Shown here: positions 55,283 to 64,000 of the stretch, piece after piece
Numbering within the stretch: position 1 is the stretch's first letter
Layout of the letters: each line of letters starts with the position of its first letter
Source: Bacteroidales bacterium
Lineage (GTDB): Bacteria > Bacteroidota > Bacteroidia > Bacteroidales > UBA1715
Assembly: GCA_016714605.1 (NCBI GenBank)
Contig: JADKDL010000001.1
Coordinates: 186,001 to 250,000 of the forward strand
Reading direction: 5' to 3'
Length of the DNA stretch: 64,000 nt
The notes under the pieces: generated by a model
What the model was told of the DNA's origin: nothing
Databases searched by the model: none
The model's input: only the letters and a program-made list of their open reading frames with translations
Translations under genes and position numbers: made by a program

Positions 55283-55327
55283 CAAATCTATATCTATATA
55301 AAAGCTTATTATGTTACATATGTTACA
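55283..55327 (-). promoter_or_regulatory. hcp promoter with CRP/FNR-type (HcpR-like) operator
   Basis: On the minus strand TAGATTTG (55290-55283) fits the -7 box; start near 55278, 20 nt before the ATG. At 55312-55327 lies TGTTACATATGTTACA, palindromic at 14 of 16 positions and also a TGTTACA direct repeat. Its centre is about 41.5 nt upstream of the predicted start, the classic activator position of CRP/FNR proteins. This resembles, from memory, the HcpR motif of anaerobes. Confidence 0.65.
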
Positions 55328-55339
55328 AAGCAGAATGTT

Positions 55340-55783
55340 TTAATCTTCAAAAGAGTGTATTTGCTTTGTAGTAGTAATAGTTCCTGTGTGAGTAAGTCTT
55401 AAGAAATATCCTGCCGTTTCGGTATCTGTTTTAAGTTCATAGTATTTTAATCCGTCAGAACCTTCAATTTCATAAATATCGTAAAACTCTACTTCTTTAT
55501 ATTTTTTTTCTACCGCTTTACTTATTGCTTCAGGTACATCATCTTGAGAAATAAACTTCTTTGTTTCTTTCCATACTCCTGGTATAGTGTATACTGCAAT
55601 AGACTTTATGCCTTTCTGAAAAAAGGTAATTTGGTATTCGTTACTTATTTTTTCAGTTTTTACAGAATCTTTAACTGGATATTTTTTATTAAACGATGCC
55701 AAAATATCTGAAGGAATAACTGTATTTTGAGAAAATGTTACAATAGCAATAATAGAAAATAGAATAGTGATTAAATTTTTCAT
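55340..55783 (-). CDS. PepSY-like (BLIP-type) periplasmic protein
   Basis: 147 residues with a signal peptide (MKNLITILFSIIAIVTFSQ). The PepSY-like fold is indicated by VPEAISKAVEKKYKEVEFYD and DGLKYYELKTDTETAGYFLR, with a preceding copy-like segment IPSDILASFNKKYPVKDSVK. Family members are small periplasmic proteins of unknown role, sometimes linked to beta-lactamase inhibitor fold. Ends 13 nt from the hcp operator and points the same way; a promoter of its own is likely. Confidence 0.82.
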   Translation of the reverse strand: MKNLITILFSIIAIVTFSQNTVIPSDILASFNKKYPVKDSVKTEKISNEYQITFFQKGIKSIAVYTIPGVWKETKKFISQDDVPEAISKAVEKKYKEVEFYDIYEIEGSDGLKYYELKTDTETAGYFLRLTHTGTITTTKQIHSFED

Positions 55784-55932
55784 GAGAAATTAATTTTGAA
55801 AATGTGTTTATTTGCAAATTAATTGTTTTTGGTGCGAAAGAATATTGTCTAACGTATTGAAAAATAAATATAGAAAAGAAAAAACAAAATCAAGAAAAAA
55901 ATTTAAAAACTTTTCTCTGTATTTATTTTTTA

Positions 55933-56187
55933 TCAACTCGACAAACTAGCTATGACTTTATCTAATTTCACCAAAAAGCTATCGCCTCTAGAAGTATTTA
56001 TCCTAAAAATATTATCTTTCTCGAAATATTGTACAATTCTACCTCTAAGTTTCACACCTTCTTTCTCAAAGAGAACTAACTGTTTAAAATAAAATTGAAA
56101 TGGCATATCTCTATATTTTTTAATGAGTACCTCATTTTTTAAAGCAATAAAGTTAATACACCAATGCCATATTTTAATCAAATTCAT
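55933..56187 (-). CDS. Small protein of unknown function
   Basis: 84 residues, basic (LIKIWHWCINFIALKNEVLI, RGRIVQYFEKDNIFRINTSR) with no signal peptide. The C-terminal half looks like a small SH3-like or OB-like barrel (GDSFLVKLDKVIASL). A stand-alone frame with plausible start context; moderate confidence that it is real. Could be a late part of an older gene. Confidence 0.45.
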   Translation of the reverse strand: MNLIKIWHWCINFIALKNEVLIKKYRDMPFQFYFKQLVLFEKEGVKLRGRIVQYFEKDNIFRINTSRGDSFLVKLDKVIASLSS

Positions 56188-56400
56188 ATTGATGTTTACT
56201 TTTACAAACGCTTGATATTACTTAACTCAAAAAATGAGAGAAATCATTATTTGAAAAAAATCATAATTTTTGGTTATGAACAAATCATTACTGAATAATA
56301 ATACTTTACACTTTTATTAGAGATTTTTCAATATATTGTTTTATTTTTGTTTTATAGTTTTTCTAAATTCGATAGTTACATTTTTTTGTATTGGTTATAT

Positions 56401-57161
56401 ATGAATAAACTAATTTTATTTGTAGTAGTATGTTTACTAGGCTATACAGCTCTACAGGCTCAGAATGTTGATGGAATTGCAAGAGATTCGGTAACTAATG
56501 AAATTGTTCCTTTTGCTCATATTTACAATATAAGTAGAAGACTTGTTACTGCCTCTGATGTAAATGGAAAATTTTCTATAACAGCCCAAGTTGGAGATAC
56601 AATAATTGCTTCATCAGTAGGTTATTTTTGGTGTAAAAACTTGTTGATAATAGCACAGAATTGTTTCGCGTAGAGATGAATAAAATTATTTATGGTTTAG
56701 ATGAGGTAGTAATAAAAAAGAAATTTACACAAGAAGCATTTATTACAGAAATTGTTTTGATGAAGCCTAAAGATAGCATTTCTTTTAACTTGCCTAATAT
56801 GCCAACTGCACAGTCGCAAACACCTCCAAAATATAAGAGTCCGTTAAGTTTTGGTATAGATGAAATATATAACAAATTTAGCAGAAAAGGAAAAAATAAA
56901 ATAAAAGCTCAGGATCTCATAGCTTCATCATATAGAATACCTATAATTAATAAAAAATACAATAAAACTATAGTTGAGGAAATTACAAATTTAAGAGATA
57001 AAGAGTTAGAAGCATTTATGACATTCTGTAATTTTACAGATGATTATATTTATCAAACTTCAGAATATCAATTGCAGCAAATGATTCTTTTCAAATTAAC
57101 CATTTTTGTTTCAAATAAAACAAATAATGCTGATCCCAGTCAAGCTTCAGATAAATCGTAA
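56401..57161 (+). CDS. Exported carboxypeptidase-regulatory-like protein, frameshifted in an A5 tract
   Basis: Signal peptide from the ATG at 56401 (MNKLILFVVVCLLGYTALQA), then the CarboxypepD_reg-like domain seen at the N-terminus of SusC-type proteins: VDGIARDSVTNEIVPFAHIY, LVTASDVNGKFSITAQVGDT. The frame then breaks at KN in the A5 run 56635-56639; one more A gives CKKLVDNSTELFRVEMNKII YGLDEVVIKKK, the normal continuation. About 120 further residues follow (KYKSPLSFGIDEIYNKFSRK). The merged product is 253 residues, so it is a stand-alone surface-type protein, not a truncated SusC. Confidence 0.8.
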
Positions 57162-57290
57162 TTATATTAAATAGTCAATTAACAGTATAATTAGATTTTA
57201 ATATTTTTGTTTTGATTGAATGTTAATATGTTGATTATAAGGAGTCTATGTTGATGATTATTAATATCTAAAAAAAAATCATTTATTTTA

Positions 57291-57320
57291 TTGTTTTTTT
57301 AAAAAAAGATACTAAATTTG
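57291..57320 (+). promoter_or_regulatory. Promoter of the initiator tRNA gene
   Basis: TTG 57291-57293, 19-nt spacer (T7A7 tract), TAAATTTG 57313-57320. Start near 57326, about 52 nt before the tRNA. A very strong match to the Bacteroidota consensus. Confidence 0.75.
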
Positions 57321-57377
57321 CAATCCGATTTAGACAGTGATTTTGTAAGATGAAAAATCTACAAATTTAAGATATAT

Positions 57378-57450
<73 letters not shown>

Positions 57451-57455
57451 CAAAG

Positions 57456-57486
57456 AAAAGGAACTATATCAGTTCCTTTTTTCTTT
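57456..57486 (+). terminator. Terminator after tRNA-fMet
   Basis: AAAAGGAACT (57456-57465) / AGTTCCTTTT (57471-57480), 5-nt loop, then TTCTTTTT. Confidence 0.88.
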
Positions 57487-57537
57487 TTATATACTTTCCT
57501 ATTATATTCCTAAAAAAGTCTTCGATTTTATAACTTA

Positions 57538-57729
57538 TCAATTTATAAAATAGACATACACCAAACATAGTGTTTGTGAAACAGATATAACCAATATCAA
57601 AAAAAATATTTTACCAATAAATGGTTTATTTCTTCTCAATTTTGTTCTATAAAGTTTGTATCCGGTAAAAAACAATACCATGATAAAAAATGATGTTAGA
57701 ACTGACAGATACAGTGAAACGGCTTCCAT
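57538..57729 (-). CDS. Small two-span membrane protein
   Basis: 63 residues with two hydrophobic segments (VLTSFFIMVLFFTGYKLYRT and IFFLILVISVSQTLCLVYVY) around a basic loop (RTKLRRNKPFIGK). It may be a small inner-membrane protein. Evidence is only composition and a good start, so it could be a chance frame. Confidence 0.4.
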   Translation of the reverse strand: MEAVSLYLSVLTSFFIMVLFFTGYKLYRTKLRRNKPFIGKIFFLILVISVSQTLCLVYVYFIN

Positions 57730-58183
57730 GTTTTATAATAATCGGTAGCGAATATATTAATGTTAGACGATAAACTATGAGTTGGCTTTAAATTGCAATT
57801 CTGAAAACATCCATTTCTTGTGTTAAACAATCCTTGAAAAGTATTCATTTACAATAAGTAAACTCTGAGTTTTCAATAATTATAAAACCTTGAAACGCCG
57901 GTTTTAGAGATGCTCCAAATAACCAACCTTGTTTAATAAAGTGATAAATCTAATTGTTTTCGGTATTGCACCAAATATAAGTATTTTTTTATATGTTTAC
58001 TTAACTATTTTATATCATTAGTTCTTTTTCATTGTATATTCTAATTTTTTAGTTTTTCAATGAAATGTTATTGAATAGTGGTTTTGCCGAAAGTAGTTAA
58101 AACCATGAAATTAAATGAGTGGAACCTGAATTTTAGGTGATAGTAAAAATAATTTTTTTAAAGGTATCAAGATAAGTATAGAA
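57730..58183. other. Gene-free stretch
   Basis: AT-rich. No terminator, no repeat family copy, no clear TAnnTTTG box. It holds the promoter of the methyltransferase gene. Confidence 0.35.
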
Positions 58184-58900
58184 ATGTTTTGCGATTCGAA
58201 AACGGTTATTAATTTTTTTTCTACATTCGCTCTTGAAGAGAGTGAAAAGAATTACATTTCTTATCATGCCAAAAGATATGCTGAGATTATAAATATTATA
58301 GCAGATTTTAAACAACCTGATTGTAGAATTCTTGATATTGGGCCAGCTTTTCAAACAGTATTAATCAAGCATTTTTTTCCTGAAATTCATATTGATACTT
58401 TAGGCTATCACTTTGGTAAAGTTACATATCAGAATAAAGAAAAACATTTTTTTTTTAATTTAAATAGCTGTCAGCACTCCAATGAATGGATTAAAACAGA
58501 TTTTTCTTATGACATAGTCATTTTTACTGAAGTACTTGAACATCTTTATGTTTCACCAACTCATGTTTTAAATTTTATTTATTCATTAATTAAAACAGAC
58601 GGAATACTTGTTTTGCAAACACCAAATGCGGTTACACTTCCATACCGTATTCTTATGCTTGTGGGTAGAAATCCCTTTATGCTTCTTTCTGAAAATGAGC
58701 ATATTCACGGTCATTTTAGAGAACATACAATGAAGGAAATGAGTGTGTATCTGACTAAATCAAATTTCAAAATAGTAAAAGCATATTTTAAAAATTATTT
58801 CTACAGAAACAACTTTCTTTTTAGTATATTTATTATTTCATGTTACTTTTTGCCTCCTTCTTTTAGACAGGGTATGACTTTTATTGTAAGAAAATTATAA
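58184..58900 (+). CDS. Class I SAM-dependent methyltransferase
   Basis: 238 residues, no membrane span. Rossmann motif I CRILDIGPAFQTVLIKHF (Gly-rich with DxG), an acidic strand-2 region, motif IV DIVIFTEVLEHLY, and a late VLQTPNAVTLPYRI. The E-V-L-E-H-L segment is typical of ubiquinone/arginine-type class I methyltransferases, often acting on lipids or glycans. Acceptor unknown. The C-terminus ends in a hydrophobic stretch (FSIFIISCYFLPPSFRQGMT), perhaps membrane-attached. Stands alone before the giant sensor gene. Confidence 0.85.
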   Translation: MFCDSKTVINFFSTFALEESEKNYISYHAKRYAEIINIIADFKQPDCRILDIGPAFQTVLIKHFFPEIHIDTLGYHFGKVTYQNKEKHFFFNLNSCQHSNEWIKTDFSYDIVIFTEVLEHLYVSPTHVLNFIYSLIKTDGILVLQTPNAVTLPYRILMLVGRNPFMLLSENEHIHGHFREHTMKEMSVYLTKSNFKIVKAYFKNYFYRNNFLFSIFIISCYFLPPSFRQGMTFIVRKL

Positions 58901-59119
58901 AAGCAATAAAAAATTGTTCTTTTTTTTATTAAGTATTTGCTCAATTTAATGGTGATTAATAGCATCTTTAAAAATATTTTAGAACACTAACTATTTTTTA
59001 TGTTAAGCGTTGAAACCAAACATATAAAATGTAATTTTCAAAGGTTTTTAGGTTTTCATTTTTATGTCTGATTTTTTATTAGAGAACCTAAAATAAATAG
59101 ATATTTAAAAATTTGAACA

Positions 59120-62100
59120 ATGCAGAAACGATATATTTATCTTGTAAAATTCTACTTGTTTTTTTTCTACCTATTATTATCTCATACTATTTCAAGTCAA
59201 ACTAAGTTGAAATTTGAGAATTTTAACTTAGATAATGGTTTGGCTAGTAATTATATTGATGTAGTTTATAACGACTCATATAATTATCTGTGGGTTGGTA
59301 CTTATAATGGATTAAACAGATTTGATGGTTATTCTTTCAAATTATACAAAAAAGAATCAGATAGTACCGGACTGTCAAGTAATACGGTAATTGGCATCAC
59401 CGAAGATTCCAATAAAGATCTTTGGATAGGTACCATAAACGGACTGTCGTTTTATAATAGAGAAAAAGATATTATCACTCCTGTTAAATTACTCCCTAAA
59501 AAAGAAGTTTTTGAAACGGCGACTATTATTGAAGAAAACAATAATGTATTTTGGATTGGTACCTATAGTGGTATTTGTAAGTATAATAAACGGACCAAGG
59601 AAACCAAATGGTTTGATATGAACACACAAAAGGGTATTCTTACCGATACCATGATAAAAGATATGTTTTTTGAAAAAAGCAAAGATTTAATTTGGTTTAG
59701 TACCAATAATGGTGGCTTATATACAATTAACACAAAGACAGATAAAATATTACCCTTCAGTGCATACAATAAAAATGACTTGCATACTAAGAAGGTTAGA
59801 AATATTTCGATTGACCAAAACAATCAAATTTGGGTAAGCTCCTATGATGCCGGTATTGCAGTTATAAACCCTGTAGATTATTCATATAAGGTTTATAATA
59901 TACAAAATAGTAATTTAGGTAGCAATCATACCATTGTTAACTGTACAAAAGATAATTCTATATGGGCTTGTTGTGTAAATGGTTATCTAAACAAATTTAA
60001 TAGAGAAACTGAGCAGTTTATACAATTTAAACCCGATTTTGATGACCCATATTCTATTCAAGCCGTCTCTCCTTCCTGTATATTTGAAGATGATGATAAT
60101 AATTTGTGGATTGGAACTCATGCTAATGGATTATACAAAGTTGTAAAGCAAAAGCAATTTTTTGATTACTATATTCCCGGTCAAAACTCAGATAATAAAC
60201 TGAATAGCGGTAAAGTAGCTAGTTTTCTTGAATATAAAAACGAACTGTGGATTGCTACCGATGGTGGTGGCATAAATATTCTAAATCGCAAAACCGGAGC
60301 AATCGATAAAATTACTTTGAAAAATGGTCTTTCGAGCGATTGGGTACTTGACCTAGTTTATGGAGCTGATAGTAATATATATGCGGCAACGTGGCAGGGT
60401 GGAATAATAAAAATAAACCCCGAAACTAGATCGCTTTTAACAATTAAAAAAAATGCAAATAGTAAAACAGGATTGTCTTTTAATAATGTAAAAGCTTTGG
60501 CGGCTTTTGAACATTTTATTATTGTAGGTACTCACGGCGATGGAATTAATATTTACAATACTCTTGATAATACTGTAGAAACAAAATTTTGGAAGTTCGA
60601 ATTAAATAAAACCCGATGGATTAATGCACTTTTTGTTGACTCCCAAAAGAGAATTTGGATAGGTACACAACAGGGTTTGTATATGTTTGACGGTAAAATA
60701 TTACAAGATTTCACCAATGGAACCAATCCTCGTGCTGTATTAGCCGATAGAACATATCAAATACAAGAAGATAAAAAAGGAATTATATGGATTGCATCAG
60801 AACTGGGCTTGTGTTCTTTCAATCAATCATCAAAGAGTTTCGACTTTATTAATAAAGAATTGAATATTCCCAATAGTGTTAAATCTGTATTAACCGATGG
60901 AAATGGTAATCTTTGGATTGGTACAAATTCCGGAATCTATAGAATAGATAGTACTAGAAAGAAAACAATCTCAATTGCCAAAGAAGATGGATTGTTGAGT
61001 AATTATTTCATTCAGAAATCTGCTAAAAATCTTGCAGATGGGTCTTTGGTTTTTGGAGCCATTGAGGGCTTTAATATTTTCAATCCAGATAGTGTTTTGA
61101 AATCTTCTTCTGCAAAAAAGGTTGTTCTAAGTTCTTTATACATTGGAAACAAGGAGATACTCTGCTCAGAATCAAATAGTAATTTGAACAGAATACTTGC
61201 ATTTACCGATACGCTTATTATAAGACCTAATCAATCGGAATTTAGTCTTTATTTTAATGTTGTTTCGCCCTCAGGTATTAATAAAATACAATATGCATAT
61301 AGATTAAAAGGGTTTAATAATGACTGGGCTTTTGTTGAAAAAGAGCACAAAGCAACCTACACAAACTTAAATCCGGGTGAATATATTTTTGAAGTTTCTA
61401 CCTACAATACTTTCTTTGAAATTGATAAAAATAGTACTACACTTCACATAATTGTTCTACCTCCTTGGTGGAAAACCATGTGGTTTAGAGTGGCTCTAAG
61501 TTTTGCTATTATACTCATTATCATATTGTCATTCTATATCAGAACTCGTTCTATAAAACAAAGAAACAAATTGCTTGAAAAGGAAGTTCGTAAACGTACT
61601 CAAGAATTATTTGAAATAAATGCGCTTCTTTTAGATTCATCAGAAGAAGTAAAACAACAAAATGAAAAACTTGAGATTTCAAACTATGAGATTACCAAAA
61701 AAACAGAAAAAATTATAAAACAGCAGGAAGAAATCATAAAACAGAAAGATATATTAACACAAAATTATGCTGAGTTAAAAGATTTAAATTCAACAAAAGA
61801 TAAGTTTTTCTCAATTATTGCTCATGATTTAAAAAATCCGGTAAATGCTCTAACAGGATTCTCAGAATTGCTTATGAATCAATTTGATAATTATGATAAA
61901 GAAAAAATAAGAAAGTTTGTATTCCATATTCATTCATCTTCCAATTCCATTCAGAATCTTCTGTTAAATCTATTAGATTGGGCTAGAACACAGTCTAAAC
62001 AACATAAGGTATATCTTGAAATGATATCACTTACAGATATTTTTAATGAAATAGCTCGATTATTTGAACGGCAACTTGAGGATAAGAAAATATCTTTAAT

Positions 62101-63316
62101 TATTAATATTGAAGATAATACAAAAGTTTATGCCGACTATAATATGATAAATGTAGTTTTCAGAAATATAGTTAGCAATGCTATTAAGTTTACCCCCGAA
62201 AAAGGTTCAATAACGGTAGATTCTATTAAAGGAAAAACCAAAATTTCCGATTCCGGTATAGGTATGACTAAAGAGCAGATGAATGCTTTATTTAAACTAG
62301 ATCATGCACAATCTACTAATGGTACAAATAATGAAACCGGAACCGGTCTTGGTCTGCTTATCTGTAAAGAGTTTGTTGAAATAAACAATGGAACAATTAG
62401 CATTGAAAGTGAACAGAATATTGGTACAAGTTTTACCATTGCACTTCCACTTAATGAAAACGAAAAGCCATTAAATAATATAATTTCACAAGGTAACTTT
62501 GTAAAATCTTTTGATAGGAATTATACATTCACTGAGGAAGATGTAAAAATGCTTGAAGGAAAAACACTTCTAATAGTAGATGACGACACCGCAATACGCT
62601 CTGCTTTGCACCATACTTTTTCCGATAAATGTGAACTTATGGAGGCCTCTAATGGTGAAGAAGCAATAAACCTATGTAAGGAGTATTTGCCCGATATTAT
62701 TATTTCTGACATTTCTATGCCGGGTATGAATGGATTTCAGCTATGTAAAAATTTAAAATCTGATACTGATACTTGTCACATTCCTATAATTTTATTGGCT
62801 GATTCTCCTGCCGATGAACTTAAAGCCAAGGAACAAGAGGTTATTGTAGATGCCTTTATTTACAAACCTATTAATCAGCAAATGATAATAATTGTCATTA
62901 ATAATATACTGTCTGATAGATATTTATACAGAAATATATTTATTCATAATTTCGAGACCGATCAACTTTCGTTGTTGCAAACCGACAAGCAATTAATCTC
63001 TACTTTGAGTAGAATTATTGAGAATAATTTGAATGAACCGTCTCTTTCAGCCGATTATTTGAGCGAAACAGCTTCGATACGTAAAAATTTGCTTCATAAA
63101 AAAATTAAGACACTTACCGGACTTACCATTAATGAATTCATTATGGTTATCAAACTGAAGAGAAGTATAATGTATCTTTCAGATAAAAAGTACACCATTC
63201 CTGAAGTTGCTTTAAAATCGGGCTTCAACAATTATCATTACTTCGAAAAAGCGTTTATAAAAGTATATAAAATTCATCCATCCGAGTATCTAGGTAGCGA
63301 TCGGTTTGGTATTTAG
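59120..63316 (+). CDS. Hybrid two-component system (HTCS) sensor-regulator with AraC output
   Basis: 1398 residues. Signal/anchor at 1-27, then two seven-bladed propeller repeats (Reg_prop, ~30-690; e.g. VGTYNGLNRFDGYSFKLYKK, LWIGTINGLSFYNREKD), a Y_Y_Y domain (~700-770, NLNPGEYIFEVSTYN), one membrane span (~785-810), coiled linker, HisKA with His ~901 (FFSIIAHDLKNPVNALTG), HATPase (~1000-1110; ETGTGLGLLICKEF), receiver with Asp ~1195 (ISDISMPGMNGF) and AraC HTH (~1295-1398; SEYLGS end). HTCS proteins sense oligosaccharide breakdown products and control glycan-use loci. No such locus is in the window; the target may lie right of it. Confidence 0.96.
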   Translation: MQKRYIYLVKFYLFFFYLLLSHTISSQTKLKFENFNLDNGLASNYIDVVYNDSYNYLWVGTYNGLNRFDGYSFKLYKKESDSTGLSSNTVIGITEDSNKDLWIGTINGLSFYNREKDIITPVKLLPKKEVFETATIIEENNNVFWIGTYSGICKYNKRTKETKWFDMNTQKGILTDTMIKDMFFEKSKDLIWFSTNNGGLYTINTKTDKILPFSAYNKNDLHTKKVRNISIDQNNQIWVSSYDAGIAVINPVDYSYKVYNIQNSNLGSNHTIVNCTKDNSIWACCVNGYLNKFNRETEQFIQFKPDFDDPYSIQAVSPSCIFEDDDNNLWIGTHANGLYKVVKQKQFFDYYIPGQNSDNKLNSGKVASFLEYKNELWIATDGGGINILNRKTGAIDKITLKNGLSSDWVLDLVYGADSNIYAATWQGGIIKINPETRSLLTIKKNANSKTGLSFNNVKALAAFEHFIIVGTHGDGINIYNTLDNTVETKFWKFELNKTRWINALFVDSQKRIWIGTQQGLYMFDGKILQDFTNGTNPRAVLADRTYQIQEDKKGIIWIASELGLCSFNQSSKSFDFINKELNIPNSVKSVLTDGNGNLWIGTNSGIYRIDSTRKKTISIAKEDGLLSNYFIQKSAKNLADGSLVFGAIEGFNIFNPDSVLKSSSAKKVVLSSLYIGNKEILCSESNSNLNRILAFTDTLIIRPNQSEFSLYFNVVSPSGINKIQYAYRLKGFNNDWAFVEKEHKATYTNLNPGEYIFEVSTYNTFFEIDKNSTTLHIIVLPPWWKTMWFRVALSFAIILIIILSFYIRTRSIKQRNKLLEKEVRKRTQELFEINALLLDSSEEVKQQNEKLEISNYEITKKTEKIIKQQEEIIKQKDILTQNYAELKDLNSTKDKFFSIIAHDLKNPVNALTGFSELLMNQFDNYDKEKIRKFVFHIHSSSNSIQNLLLNLLDWARTQSKQHKVYLEMISLTDIFNEIARLFERQLEDKKISLIINIEDNTKVYADYNMINVVFRNIVSNAIKFTPEKGSITVDSIKGKTKISDSGIGMTKEQMNALFKLDHAQSTNGTNNETGTGLGLLICKEFVEINNGTISIESEQNIGTSFTIALPLNENEKPLNNIISQGNFVKSFDRNYTFTEEDVKMLEGKTLLIVDDDTAIRSALHHTFSDKCELMEASNGEEAINLCKEYLPDIIISDISMPGMNGFQLCKNLKSDTDTCHIPIILLADSPADELKAKEQEVIVDAFIYKPINQQMIIIVINNILSDRYLYRNIFIHNFETDQLSLLQTDKQLISTLSRIIENNLNEPSLSADYLSETASIRKNLLHKKIKTLTGLTINEFIMVIKLKRSIMYLSDKKYTIPEVALKSGFNNYHYFEKAFIKVYKIHPSEYLGSDRFGI

Positions 63317-63398
63317 TATTAAATAGAAAGTTGTACAATACTGTATGAGAGTATATAAATATATTAGTATATTTATGCTTAAAGTCTATTATTGAATA
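63317..63398. other. Short gap after the HTCS gene
   Basis: AT-rich, no terminator seen. The next gene is 82 nt downstream on the same strand and could be co-transcribed. Confidence 0.35.
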
Positions 63399-64000
63399 AT
63401 GAAATTTAATTTAATCCAAATAAGTGGTATAATAGCAGTTGCTTTAATAAGTTTATTAGCAGTTTATTTTATTAAGACCAGAAAAGAAAAGACAGGAAAT
63501 AATTTGTATATATCCTTTATTTTACTGATTTATGCAATAATGATTCTTTGTTCGCTCATTTTAAGTTCAGGAATTGATAGAAGTCTTTTTAGACTAGCTC
63601 ATATTGGCAATCAAACTATTTTTCTCATTGGGCCATTGATTTATTTTTATGCAGATTCATTCATAAACAATAAAAAATCTTTTTCAAATAAGGAATTATT
63701 TCATTTTGTTCCTTTTGCTTTAGCTACAATTTATTTAGTTATAAAGCTCTATTGGATTCATATACCTATAACCTGTAGAGTAAATCATATTCTACTAGGG
63801 TTGCTTTCTTTTGTACACTCAATAATTTATTTTTTATATACCATACAAAAAATTTGGAAAAAAGCATCTTTTTTAAACGAAAGCGATTCAAAGTTAGAAG
63901 TAAAGAGTTTGAAATTGTTAAAGTACATTGTTTGGGGTTTTTTTTCCATCTTACTAATAAAAACTATTTTCTTTGTAATGTGGGATATATCTGGTTATTA
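63399..64000 (+). CDS. N-terminal part of a membrane-bound AraC-type regulator (runs off window)
   Basis: 200 codons from the ATG at 63399 to the window edge. Multiple hydrophobic spans: IIAVALISLLAVYFIKTRKE, FILLIYAIMILCSLILSSG, TIFLIGPLIYFYADSFI, HFVPFALATIYLVIKLYWIH. This multi-span N-terminus with the FxGPLIYFYADSF and HFxPF motifs is the input domain of a Bacteroidota family whose C-terminus is an AraC HTH; that part lies beyond the window. Right after the HTCS gene, so perhaps part of the same regulatory unit. Confidence 0.8.
   Translation, partial: MKFNLIQISGIIAVALISLLAVYFIKTRKEKTGNNLYISFILLIYAIMILCSLILSSGIDRSLFRLAHIGNQTIFLIGPLIYFYADSFINNKKSFSNKELFHFVPFALATIYLVIKLYWIHIPITCRVNHILLGLLSFVHSIIYFLYTIQKIWKKASFLNESDSKLEVKSLKLLKYIVWGFFSILLIKTIFFVMWDISGY

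Overview
The window is an AT-rich chromosomal segment of a Bacteroidota bacterium, most likely Bacteroidales-like. Evidence: several Bacteroidota-type promoters (TAnnTTTG about 20 nt after a TTG/TTTG), type IX secretion (T9SS) C-terminal sorting domains on the CotH, subtilase, astacin and fibre-operon proteins, an orphan GldM C-terminal-domain protein, a hybrid two-component sensor with AraC output, and SusC/carboxypeptidase-type leader domains. I do not assign a genus.

Layout. 0-7 kb: housekeeping genes purB, coaD, a TlpA-like thioredoxin-fold lipid/envelope protein, a DUF1266 protein, and a divergent NUDIX/pyrE pair whose start codons lie 7 nt apart. 7-10 kb: a lipoprotein, a HigBA-type toxin-antitoxin pair and the GldM-like protein. 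10-28 kb: an envelope/secretion block with an AsnB-type amidotransferase, a CotH protein, a broken SUMF1 protein, lipoproteins, a minus-strand operon (fibre-like protein, large T9SS protein, lipoprotein, PIG-V-like mannosyltransferase) and a secreted subtilase. 28-32 kb: HU with tandem promoters, a PhoR/PhoB-like sensor-regulator pair and beta-phosphoglucomutase. 31.7-35.7 kb: a repeat-dense island with two different REP-associated tyrosine transposases (RAYTs), each inside its own inverted-repeat element, a gene remnant, a small membrane protein and an Rpn-type nuclease with an internal stop. 35.8-44.6 kb: proA, MATE exporter, ilvC, a secreted astacin with FG-GAP repeats, GH8 glycosidase. 44.6-53 kb: an ECF sigma/anti-sigma operon and several orphan genes, with repeats in almost every gap. 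53-57 kb: cupin plus hcp (with a CRP/FNR-type operator), a PepSY-like protein, a broken carboxypeptidase-regulatory-like protein and initiator tRNA-Met. 58-64 kb: methyltransferase, a giant hybrid two-component sensor, and the start of a membrane AraC regulator.

Two results stand out. First, the repeats are not random: short elements at 52619-52927 and 49049-49318 are internally deleted copies of the RAYT-1 element at 32013-32794, keeping both ends and the first and last few codons of the transposase. Other repeat families (called B, C, D and palindrome P here) form repeated modules between genes. Second, five reading frames are broken by single-base changes in A-tracts of the coding strand, including essential coaD. 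This looks more like sequencing error or slippage than like true gene loss, whereas two further breaks (TGA in the SUMF1 gene, TAA in the Rpn gene) are clean nonsense codons.
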